Assembly: GCF_014230305.1 (NCBI RefSeq)
Contig: NZ_JACLAU010000028.1
Coordinates: 1-44,426 of the forward strand
DNA: 44,426 bases
Source: Novosphingobium aerophilum
Lineage (GTDB): Bacteria > Pseudomonadota > Alphaproteobacteria > Sphingomonadales > Sphingomonadaceae
Direction: 5' to 3'
Both the position numbers and the translations under genes were made by a program. This document shows positions 32,916-40,572 of this stretch, in pieces. A model generated the notes under the pieces. The model searched no databases. It saw nothing but the letters and a program-made list of their open reading frames with translations, and was not told the DNA's origin. Within the stretch, counting starts at the first letter, position 1. The number at the start of each line of letters is the position of its first letter.

Positions 32916-33144
32916 CATCCTTCTCCCGGTTGTCCGCCCTCGCGGGAGAACGGACGGGTGATGTCGCGGCGCGGTTGCCGGACCCGGATGATACTACGAT
33001 CCGCCCGATCGTGTTACAGTTTTGTGAAACCTGGCGGCGCGCGTTTCGCGCTTGTTCACGGACTATCGTAAAAAATGCACGGATTGACGGCGCTGTAACG
33101 CCAGTGTCATCTTTCCCCATCGCCCGACTGTGGAAAACCTCGAA

Positions 33145-33816
33145 TCACAAGCGCTCCAGCGTGGGAATCAGCGCGTCGTAGTGGTCGATCACGGCGGTGG
33201 CGCCCATCGTCTCCACCGGAACATCGTTGAAGCCGAAGCGCACGGCGACGCAGGGCAGACCGGCCGCGGCCGCCGCCCGGGTGTCGTAAGTGGTGTCCCC
33301 GACGAAGGCTGCGGGCCCTCCGCCCAGTCGCCGGATCATCTCGTGCAGCAGGTCCGGGGCGGGTTTGGCGCGCCCGGGGCCCAGGGTGTCTCCGCCGATG
33401 ATCGTGGCCAGTCGGGGGCTCAGTCCGAGGGCGTCGAGCAGGCGCACCGCGAGCGATTCCAGCTTGTTGGTCACCACCGCGATCTGCACGCCCCGTGCGG
33501 CCAATCCATCGAGCATCGCCTCGCCGCCCGGATAGAGCCGGGTGTGGACCGCAATGTTCTCGCGATAGAAGGCGATCAGTTCGCGATGCAGGGCCTTGAC
33601 CTCGTCATCAGGCGGAACGGTGCCGGTGAGCGCGAGGGCCCGATCGAGCATCTGGCGCGCCCCGCCTCCGATCAGGTCGGTCACCTGCGCCACGGCAACG
33701 GGCGGACGTCCCGCCAGACCCAGCGCATGATTGAGCGCGGCGCCCAGATCGCCATGAGTGTCGAGCAGGGTGCCGTCGAGATCGAAGCCGACAATGCGGA
33801 AGGGAAAGGCGTCCAT
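33145..33816 (-). CDS. gph: Phosphoglycolate phosphatase (HAD hydrolase)
   Basis: A 223-residue HAD-superfamily phosphatase: motif I GFDLDGTLLDTHGDL, motif II VTNKLES, motif III lysine in GPGRAKPAPDLL, motif IV FVGDTTYDTRAA. It removes phosphate from 2-phosphoglycolate by family assignment; other sugar phosphates are possible. ATG 33816 is used; a GTG at 33855 would add 13 residues. It is divergent from glmU with an 80-base gap. Confidence 0.9.
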   Translation of the reverse strand: MDAFPFRIVGFDLDGTLLDTHGDLGAALNHALGLAGRPPVAVAQVTDLIGGGARQMLDRALALTGTVPPDDEVKALHRELIAFYRENIAVHTRLYPGGEAMLDGLAARGVQIAVVTNKLESLAVRLLDALGLSPRLATIIGGDTLGPGRAKPAPDLLHEMIRRLGGGPAAFVGDTTYDTRAAAAAGLPCVAVRFGFNDVPVETMGATAVIDHYDALIPTLERL

Positions 33817-33896
33817 GCGCGGCTGGTGGCGCAAAGCGGAGGAAACAGCAATCACAAGGCTTGGAAACCGTAACGATTTGCTGGCAAGGGAAAGGC

Positions 33897-35273
33897 ATGA
33901 GCGCCGATCGTCAGACTCCCCCGCTAGCTGTCGTCATCCTTGCCGCCGGAAAGGGCACCCGGATGAAGAGCGACCTGCACAAGGTGCTCCATCCCATCGC
34001 GGGCCGGCCGATGCTGGAGCATCTGATTGCCAGCGCCGCGGAGCTGCAGCCCGAGCGGCAGGTCGTGGTGGTCGGCAGCGGGCGGGATCAGCTTGAGCGC
34101 CAGCTTGGCAGCCGGGCGGATCTGGCGGTGCAGGAGCCGCAACTGGGTACCGGACATGCGGTCCAGCAGGCCGAAGCGGCGCTGGCCGGTTTCTCCGGCG
34201 ATGTGCTGGTTCTTTACGGGGACGTGCCGTTCGTCAGCACCGCAACGATGCGCCGGATGCTCGACCGCCTGCACGCCGACGATGCCCCCGAAGTGGTCGT
34301 GCTCGGCTTCGAGCCCGCCGATCCGCTCCAGTATGGCCGGGTGATCGCCGAGGCGGACGGGCGCATCACCAGGATGGTCGAGCACAAGGACGCCACTGCG
34401 GCGGAACGGGCATGCCGGCTGTGCAATTCCGGGCTGATGGCGGTGCGGGCCGGGCGCCTGTTCGAACTGCTGGGACAGGTCGGCAACGACAATGCCCAGG
34501 GCGAATATTACCTGGTCGACGTGGTGAACGTCGCCAATGCCCAAGGCGGACACTGCGCGGTGGTGGTGACGCCCGACCCGGATGAAGTGGCCGGCATCAA
34601 CAGCCGCGGCGAACTGGCCGAGGCCGAATCGCGCTGGCAGGAGCGGCGCCGCGATCGCGCCATGGCCGAGGGTGCGACCCTGATCGCGCCCCAGACCGTG
34701 TGGTTTGCCTGGGACACCGTGCTGGGGCGGGATGTGACGATCGAGCCGAACGTGTGGTTCGGCCCCGGTGTGACCGTGGCTGACCGGGTCCTGATCCGCG
34801 GCTTCAGCCATATCGAGGGGGCGCGGCTGGACGAGGGGGTGGAGATCGGCCCCTATGCCCGCCTGCGTCCCGGCGCCGTGCTGCAGGCCGGGGTCAAGAT
34901 CGGCAACTTCGTCGAGGTCAAGAACGCCACCCTCGGGCCGGGAGCCAAGGCCAATCACCTGACCTACCTTGGCGATGCGGAAGTGGGGGCAGGGGCCAAC
35001 ATCGGCGCGGGCACGATCACCTGCAATTATGACGGCTATTTCAAGCACAAGACCGTGATCGGTGAGCGGGCTTTCATCGGCTCGAACTCGGCACTGATCG
35101 CTCCGGTGCGGATCGGGGCCGATGCCATCGTGGCCGCGGGCAGCGCGGTCAGCCGCGATGTCGCCGATGGCGAATTGCGGCTGGTCCGGGCCGAACAGAT
35201 GGTCAAGCCCGGCTGGGCCGACCGGTTTCACGACGCGATGAAGCGCAAGAAGGCGGAGAAGGGGCGAAACTAG
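33897..35273 (+). CDS. glmU: Bifunctional GlmU: N-acetylglucosamine-1-phosphate uridyltransferase / glucosamine-1-phosphate acetyltransferase
   Basis: A 458-residue enzyme making UDP-GlcNAc for peptidoglycan and lipopolysaccharide. The N-terminal pyrophosphorylase has LAAGKGTRMKSDLHKVLHPIAG and YGDVPF. The C-terminal left-handed beta-helix acetyltransferase has VEVKNATLGPGAKANHLTYLGDAEVG and GTITCNYDG. ATG 33897 is set by the AAGGGAAAGG just before it. It is separated from glmS only by the toxin-antitoxin pair. Confidence 0.97.
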   Translation: MSADRQTPPLAVVILAAGKGTRMKSDLHKVLHPIAGRPMLEHLIASAAELQPERQVVVVGSGRDQLERQLGSRADLAVQEPQLGTGHAVQQAEAALAGFSGDVLVLYGDVPFVSTATMRRMLDRLHADDAPEVVVLGFEPADPLQYGRVIAEADGRITRMVEHKDATAAERACRLCNSGLMAVRAGRLFELLGQVGNDNAQGEYYLVDVVNVANAQGGHCAVVVTPDPDEVAGINSRGELAEAESRWQERRRDRAMAEGATLIAPQTVWFAWDTVLGRDVTIEPNVWFGPGVTVADRVLIRGFSHIEGARLDEGVEIGPYARLRPGAVLQAGVKIGNFVEVKNATLGPGAKANHLTYLGDAEVGAGANIGAGTITCNYDGYFKHKTVIGERAFIGSNSALIAPVRIGADAIVAAGSAVSRDVADGELRLVRAEQMVKPGWADRFHDAMKRKKAEKGRN

Positions 35274-35388
35274 GGCGGGCTGACCAAGTCCGACGACCGT
35301 GCCCGGCGACGGGGATCGTTTACCGGTCGTTCACCGTGCCCATGCTAGCAAATCAAGCACTTGCCAGGTGCTCGCCTGCTTGACGGGC

Positions 35389-35416
35389 ATATCATGATAT
35401 GATATCAAGATATCAT
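35389..35416 (+). promoter_or_regulatory. Operator palindromes directly before the antitoxin start
   Basis: Two overlapping palindromes, ATATCATGATAT (35389-35400) and ATGATATCAAGATATCAT (35399-35416; eight-base arms around AA), end one base from the antitoxin ATG and stand out in AT content. This is the expected form of an autoregulatory site for a ribbon-helix-helix antitoxin. It leaves no room for a normal ribosome binding site. Confidence 0.7.
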
Positions 35417-35417
35417 A

Positions 35418-35672
35418 ATGCGCATCCTCGCCGATCTTCCCGACGATGACATCCGCTGGCTCGACGAGCAGGCTGCCGAGCGGGGAATCTCGCGCGCGGC
35501 GCTGATCCGCTTCGCCATCGCGACCTTCCGCGCCGGTGAGCAGGACTGGCTTGAGCAGGGCTTCGGGCTGTGGACGCGCTATGGCCAGGGCGTGGTCGGC
35601 AAGGACTACGAAAAGGCGCTGCGCGCGCAATGGGTGCGCCTGCCGGATGGACCGGACAGCGGGGCGGCATGA
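35418..35672 (+). CDS. VapB-like ribbon-helix-helix antitoxin
   Basis: An 84-residue protein. The N-terminal RILADLPDDDIRWLDEQ and RGISRAALIRFAIATF form a ribbon-helix-helix DNA-binding unit. The C-terminal part (EQDWLEQGFGLWTRYGQG) is Trp-rich and likely binds the toxin. Its stop overlaps the toxin start (ATGA). Assignment as antitoxin rests on fold, pairing and the operator. Confidence 0.85.
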   Translation: MRILADLPDDDIRWLDEQAAERGISRAALIRFAIATFRAGEQDWLEQGFGLWTRYGQGVVGKDYEKALRAQWVRLPDGPDSGAA

Positions 35673-36034
35673 CCGACACCTGCTTCGACACCGGCATCGT
35701 TGTCGACACCCTGTCGGGCCATCAGCTCGCCATGGCCGAACTGCGCCGGGCCAAGCGTCCGTGGATCAGCCGGATCACCTGGCTTGAGATCATGGCCGAA
35801 GCTCCGGCCGTGGCGCGGGAGGAGACCGAACGGTTCCTGTCGCACTTCGCCATCCGCGAAATCAGTCCGGAAATCGCCCGTCGTGCGGCCACGCTGAAGG
35901 CCGAGCGCCCCGCGCTGGGCATGGCCGCGGCCCTTGTCTTCGCCTCGGCCCAGGAGCACGGGGCGATCCTGGTGACCAGCAACGTCGCCGATTTCCCGCC
36001 GCACATCCCCGGCATCCGCGTCCCCTACACCTGA
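35669..36034 (+). CDS. VapC-like PIN-domain toxin, one catalytic acid apparently missing
   Basis: A 121-residue PIN-domain protein. The first acids are present (D7 in CFDTGIVVD, E40 in TWLEIM) and the late aspartate is too (D108 in SNVADF). Where the family usually has PDALIAATA the sequence is GMAAALVFASA, so alanine 87 stands in for the third aspartate. RNase activity may be reduced or lost. It is translationally coupled to the antitoxin and sits between glmU and glmS, 23 bases before the glmS start. Confidence 0.85.
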   Translation: MTDTCFDTGIVVDTLSGHQLAMAELRRAKRPWISRITWLEIMAEAPAVAREETERFLSHFAIREISPEIARRAATLKAERPALGMAAALVFASAQEHGAILVTSNVADFPPHIPGIRVPYT

Positions 36035-36056
36035 TCCCTGAAAGGCCCCTGGCAGC

Positions 36057-37880
36057 ATGTGCGGAATCATCGGCATCGTCGGCAAGGAAGACGTGGCGGA
36101 CCGCCTGGTCGATGGTCTGCGGCGGATGGAGTACCGCGGCTATGACAGCGCCGGGGTCTGCACGCTGTCCGGAGGCGAGCTGATCCGCCGCCGTGCGCCG
36201 GGCAAGCTGTCGAACCTGGTGCTCGAACTCGCGCGGCACCCCGCGCCGGGCACCACCGGCATCGCCCACACCCGCTGGGCCACCCATGGCGCGCCGACCG
36301 CGGCCAACGCCCACCCCCACGCCACCGAGCATCTTGCCCTGGTGCACAACGGGATCATCGAGAACTTCCGCCCCCTGCGCGAGGCGCTGACCGCGCGGGG
36401 CCGCGTCTTCGAGAGCGACACCGATACCGAGGTGGTCGCGCACCTGGTTTCCGAACAGATCGAGGCCGGCAGGTCGCCCGCCGAGGCGGTCCAGGCGGTG
36501 CTGCCGCAATTGCGGGGCGCCTTTGCCCTGGCGATCGCGTTCAAGGCCCACCCGGAGATGCTGATTGGCGCACGGCTCGGCTCGCCGCTGGTGGTCGGCT
36601 ATGGCGAGGGCGAGACCTACCTCGGGTCCGATGCCCTGGCGCTCGCGCCGCTGACCCAGCGCATCTCCTATCTGGACGAGGGGGACTGGGTGATCATCAC
36701 CCGCACCGGCGCCCAGGTGTTCGACAAGGACAACCACCCGGTCACGCGCCAGATCGTCGCATCCGGGGCTTCGGCCGCGGCGATCGAGAAGGGGCACTTC
36801 CGCCACTTCATGCAGAAGGAGATCTTCGAGCAGCCGACCGTGGTGGCCCAGACCCTGCGCAGCTACATCCGCCGGGTCGACCAGTCGGTCGCGCTGCCGC
36901 AGTTCGATTTCGACCTTTCGCAGATCCGCCGCGTCACCATCGTCGCCTGCGGCACGTCCTATTACGCCGGGCTGGTCGCGAAGTACTGGTTCGAACAGTT
37001 CGCGCGCCTGCCGGTGGACATCGATGTGGCCAGCGAGTTCCGCTATCGCGATCCGGTGCTCGAACCGGGCGGGCTGGCGCTGTTCATCTCGCAGTCGGGC
37101 GAGACCGCCGACACGCTGGCGGCCCTGCGCCACTGCAAGGAACACGGCCAGACGATCGCGGTGGTGGTCAACGTGCCGACCAGCTCGATGGCGCGCGAAG
37201 CCGACCTGCTGTTGCCCACCCATGCCGGTCCCGAAATCGGCGTCGCCTCGACCAAGGCCTTCACCTGCCAGCTGGCGGTGCTGGCCGCGCTCGCCGCGCA
37301 CCTGGCGGTGAAGCGCGGACGGATGAGCCGCGAGGAAGAGCGCGATCTGGTCGACCAACTGGTGGAAACGCCGGCCGCGCTCAATGCCGCGCTGGCCCAT
37401 GACGACGAGATCGCCGCCATGGCCCACCTGATCGCCCCGGCGCGTGACGTGCTCTACCTCGGGCGTGGCCAGGACTATCCGCTGGCCCTGGAAGGCGCGC
37501 TGAAGCTGAAGGAAATCAGCTACATCCATGCGGAAGGTTATGCCTCGGGCGAAATGAAGCACGGCCCCATCGCGCTCATCGACGAGGCCGTGCCGGTGAT
37601 CGTGCTCGCGCCATCCGGCCCCCTGTTCGAAAAGACCGTCAGCAACATGCAGGAAGTCCGCGCCCGCGGAGGCAAGGTCGTGCTGATTTCCGATGCCGAA
37701 GGTCTGGCCGAGGCTGGCGAGGGTTGCCTCGCCACGATCGAGATGCCCAAGGTCCATCCGCTGATCGCGCCGCTGGTCTATGCCGTGCCGGTGCAGTTGC
37801 TGGCCTATCACGTCGCCTGCGTGAAGGGCACCGACGTCGATCAGCCGCGCAACCTGGCCAAGTCCGTCACGGTGGAGTGA
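36057..37880 (+). CDS. glmS: Glutamine--fructose-6-phosphate aminotransferase (isomerizing)
   Basis: A 607-residue enzyme making glucosamine-6-phosphate. Cys2 in MCGIIGIVG is the glutaminase nucleophile; RGYDSAGV, HTRWATHG and HNGIIENF complete that domain. Two SIS domains follow (ACGTSYYAG, SQSGETADT, STKAFTCQ, GRGQDYPLALEGALKLKEISY in part), with the C-terminal KSVTVE. Full length. No glmS ribozyme is visible in the short upstream gap. Confidence 0.98.
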   Translation: MCGIIGIVGKEDVADRLVDGLRRMEYRGYDSAGVCTLSGGELIRRRAPGKLSNLVLELARHPAPGTTGIAHTRWATHGAPTAANAHPHATEHLALVHNGIIENFRPLREALTARGRVFESDTDTEVVAHLVSEQIEAGRSPAEAVQAVLPQLRGAFALAIAFKAHPEMLIGARLGSPLVVGYGEGETYLGSDALALAPLTQRISYLDEGDWVIITRTGAQVFDKDNHPVTRQIVASGASAAAIEKGHFRHFMQKEIFEQPTVVAQTLRSYIRRVDQSVALPQFDFDLSQIRRVTIVACGTSYYAGLVAKYWFEQFARLPVDIDVASEFRYRDPVLEPGGLALFISQSGETADTLAALRHCKEHGQTIAVVVNVPTSSMAREADLLLPTHAGPEIGVASTKAFTCQLAVLAALAAHLAVKRGRMSREEERDLVDQLVETPAALNAALAHDDEIAAMAHLIAPARDVLYLGRGQDYPLALEGALKLKEISYIHAEGYASGEMKHGPIALIDEAVPVIVLAPSGPLFEKTVSNMQEVRARGGKVVLISDAEGLAEAGEGCLATIEMPKVHPLIAPLVYAVPVQLLAYHVACVKGTDVDQPRNLAKSVTVE

Positions 37881-37890
37881 GCCGCGACGT

Positions 37891-37920
37891 GCCGCGAAAG
37901 CCCACGCCGCGAAAGCCCAC
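37891..37920. repeat. Perfect 15-bp tandem duplication after glmS
   Basis: GCCGCGAAAGCCCAC occurs twice in direct succession in the gap between glmS and the ROK gene. Confidence 0.85.
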
Positions 37921-37977
37921 GCCTCTATTGCCGAGTGGGGAATTGATCCCGCGCACCGGATTTGTCATCTGGGCGCG

Positions 37978-39120
37978 ATGGCCGGGACAATGACCTTCGC
38001 GGAAACGCGCCAGCAACCCTCGGAAAGCGAGGCGCGGATTCTCGGCGTCGTGCTGCGCAGCAATGGCGCCACCCAGCCGGAGATCGCCCGTGCCACGGGC
38101 CTGTCGCAGCAGACCGTCTCGCGGCTGGTAAACGATCTCCTGGCCAGCGGGGCGCTGGTGCAGGGGGGCAAGCGCAGCAGCGGGCGGCGCGGGCAGCCCA
38201 CGGTCGAACTCGCGATCGCCCCGCCGTTCGCCTATTCGCTGGGCATCGCGCTGATGACCGACGCGATGTCGATCGCCCTGATGGACTTTTCCGGGCGGGT
38301 GGTCGGCCACGAGTATTTCACCATGCCGGTAATGAGCCGCAAGGCGGTGTTCGCCCGCATCGACGAGGTGCGAGAGCGCCTGCTGGCCGCAACGCCGCTG
38401 GCCCGCGAACGGCTGGTTGGCGCCGGGATCGGCATCCTGGGTCCCTGCCTGGACGGCAAGGCCCGGTTCAATCCGCCGCGCGCGCTCGATGAATTCGCCA
38501 TGGTCCCGATCGACGAGCTGTTCGCCGAGCGGCTCGGCCTGCCGTGCTGGGCCGAGAGCGACGGCAACGCCGCTGCGGTGGGCGAGAGCTTTCTCGGGGC
38601 CGGGCGGAGTTTTGCCAACTTCGTCTACATCTATGTCGCGGCCGGACTGGGCGGCGGGATCATCATCAACAACCGCCTGCTGCGCGGATCGCACGGCAAC
38701 AGCGGCGAGATCGGCCGCATGCTGCCCTGGCGCAATTTCCAGATCCCGACGCTGGAGACCCTGCTCGATTCCCTGCGCAAGGCGGGGGTCGAGCTTGACG
38801 GGCTCTCGACCATGCTGGCCCGGTTCGATCCGGAATGGCCGGGGGTCGACGAATGGATCTCGCGCAGCCGGGACCAGTTCTCGCTGATCGCCTCGGGCAT
38901 TGCCGCGCTGGTCGATCCCGAGGCGATCGTGTTCGGCGGCCGCATCCCTCCCGAGCTTGCCGCCAAGCTGCTGCCTGCGATCGAGCTGTTCGACGACGCC
39001 CGGCGCGAGATGCCGCGTCCGCTGCCGCGGATCATCGCCTCGCAGACCGGGTTCGACGCTTGCGCCGTCGGTGCGGCGATGCTGCCCCTGGAGCAGACGT
39101 ACTACGCCACGATGTTGTAG
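37978..39120 (+). CDS. ROK family transcriptional regulator
   Basis: A 380-residue protein: N-terminal winged HTH (ATQPEIARATGLSQQTVSRLVNDLL, described in part, about residues 30-55), then a ROK domain (GIGILGPCLDGKARFNPP, AESDGNAAAVGESFLGAG, AAGLGGGIIINNRLLRGSHGNSGEIGR in part). The kinase-type DxGGT nucleotide loop is not evident, and the usual cysteine zinc cluster after GEIG is absent. It is therefore probably a sugar-sensing regulator without kinase activity. Its place after glmS suggests amino-sugar control (NagC/Mlc-like), which is inference. ATG 37978 is used; 37990 is possible. Confidence 0.85.
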   Translation: MAGTMTFAETRQQPSESEARILGVVLRSNGATQPEIARATGLSQQTVSRLVNDLLASGALVQGGKRSSGRRGQPTVELAIAPPFAYSLGIALMTDAMSIALMDFSGRVVGHEYFTMPVMSRKAVFARIDEVRERLLAATPLARERLVGAGIGILGPCLDGKARFNPPRALDEFAMVPIDELFAERLGLPCWAESDGNAAAVGESFLGAGRSFANFVYIYVAAGLGGGIIINNRLLRGSHGNSGEIGRMLPWRNFQIPTLETLLDSLRKAGVELDGLSTMLARFDPEWPGVDEWISRSRDQFSLIASGIAALVDPEAIVFGGRIPPELAAKLLPAIELFDDARREMPRPLPRIIASQTGFDACAVGAAMLPLEQTYYATML

Positions 39121-39135
39121 CCGGCTCGCCCGCCG

Positions 39136-40572
39136 CTACCCCCCCAGGGCCTTGCGGCAATCGAGCACCGCTTCGGCGAGTGCCCGTCGCGCGGCAAGCT
39201 GGTCCGCCTCGGCGCTGGCGTGTTGCAGGCTTTCGCCGCGCAACTGGTCGTCGCTGATCTCACCCAGGCGGAAAGCGGCCTGGGCGCTGGTCCAGGCGCT
39301 GTCGGCTGCAGCCCGGCGGCGGTCCTGCGCGGCGAGGGCCTCGCGGCGGGCCGCGGCGAGGGCGAAGGCGCTTTCCACCTGGGCTCCGGCGCGCAGCACC
39401 GCATCCCGATAGGCGGCGAGGGCCTCCCGCTCGGCCCCGCGCGCGGCGGCGACCTCGGCGTCGATCCGGGCGAAATCGAACAGCCGCCACCGCAGGCCGA
39501 TGAACCCCTGGGTGATGCGCGAGGCGGGGGTGCCGAAGCCGGCCAGCCGGTTGGTGTCGAACCCGAGCAGCCCGCCGATCGAAACATGCGGCCAATACTC
39601 GCCCAGCGCGGACTTGACCCGCGCCCGCGCGCTGACGATCCGCGCTTCGGCCATGACCAGGTCGGGGCGGGCGCGGAGCAGGTCGGCGGGGGTCCCCGCG
39701 GCCGGGTCCTCGGCCAGCGGCACGGCGGCGCCCGGCCCCACGGCGGACAGTTCGGGCAGGTCCGTGCCAGCCGGACGCCCGGTCAGCACGGCCAGGGCGT
39801 GGCGCGCGGCGCGGACCTGCGCGTCGAGCAGGGGCAGGCTGGCCTCGGCCTCGCCCAGTTCGCGCACCCGGGCATCCCGCTCGCGCGCCGAGCCTTCGGT
39901 GGCGGCAAGACGCAGCTCGGCATAGCGCAGGCGCGCAGCCAGATCGTCGCGTTGGCGGGCGACCAGACGCGACCGGGCCTCCGCCTCCCGCAGATCGAGG
40001 TAGCGCGCGGTCACCTCGGCGGCGAGCGCCAGGCGGGTCGCCGCCAGCCCGGCTTGCGCCGCGACCAGATCGGCGCGGGCGGCGCGCGCGCCGTTCTTGA
40101 CCCCGCCGCCGAGATCGAGATCCCAACCGAGCGTGGCGTTGAGCGAGGCGGTGTCCTGGGTGCGGTTGATCGTCGGGACAAAGCGCGTCAACTGCCCCAG
40201 TCCGTTTTCCAGTGACTGTTCGGTCCGGGCGAGCGAGCCATTGACCGTCCCTGAGGGAAACCGGCCCGCGCCCACCGCGCGGGCCGCTGCCTGGGCCTGA
40301 TCGATCCGGGCGAGGGCCCCCGGAAGATCCGGCCCGGCGGCGAGCGCCCGTTCGACCAGCCGGTCCAGCGCCGGATCGCCATAGGCCCGCCACCAGGCCG
40401 GCTCGGCCGGGCGCGCCGCGGCATTGGCCGCGCTCCAGGCCGGTGCGACCGGCGCCTCCACGGGTGGTGGTGCCGGTTGCGGGCGGGCCCCGGCGGCAGC
40501 CGCCGTCAGCGGGCCGGCGGCGAGAATCCCGGCCAGGAGCAGGGTGTGACGCAGCGACAGGCGGGGGATCAT
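39136..40572 (-). CDS. NodT-type outer-membrane efflux factor (TolC superfamily)
   Basis: A 478-residue outer-membrane channel component. An N-terminal signal peptide (LLLAGILAAGPLTAAAAG) lacks the lipobox cysteine usual in NodT proteins. The PAWWRAYGDPALDRLVERAL segment and the long helical repeats (for example AARADLVAAQAGLAATRLALAAEVTARYLDLREAEAR in part; ADLLRARPDLVMAEARIVSARARV in part) are characteristic. The start overlaps the RND stop (ATGA). It is the last gene of the efflux operon. Confidence 0.93.
   Translation of the reverse strand: MIPRLSLRHTLLLAGILAAGPLTAAAAGARPQPAPPPVEAPVAPAWSAANAAARPAEPAWWRAYGDPALDRLVERALAAGPDLPGALARIDQAQAAARAVGAGRFPSGTVNGSLARTEQSLENGLGQLTRFVPTINRTQDTASLNATLGWDLDLGGGVKNGARAARADLVAAQAGLAATRLALAAEVTARYLDLREAEARSRLVARQRDDLAARLRYAELRLAATEGSARERDARVRELGEAEASLPLLDAQVRAARHALAVLTGRPAGTDLPELSAVGPGAAVPLAEDPAAGTPADLLRARPDLVMAEARIVSARARVKSALGEYWPHVSIGGLLGFDTNRLAGFGTPASRITQGFIGLRWRLFDFARIDAEVAAARGAEREALAAYRDAVLRAGAQVESAFALAAARREALAAQDRRRAAADSAWTSAQAAFRLGEISDDQLRGESLQHASAEADQLAARRALAEAVLDCRKALGG

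Noticed and set aside
33093..33110. CTGTAAC-GCCA-GTGTCAT resembling a Pho box
   Set aside because: It faces no gene start on its strand and lies about 180 bases from the nearest start on the other; the match is imperfect.
35273..35388. glmS ribozyme or other riboswitch near glmU/glmS
   Set aside because: No ribozyme core or known riboswitch pattern is visible; the gap before glmS itself is only 22 bases.
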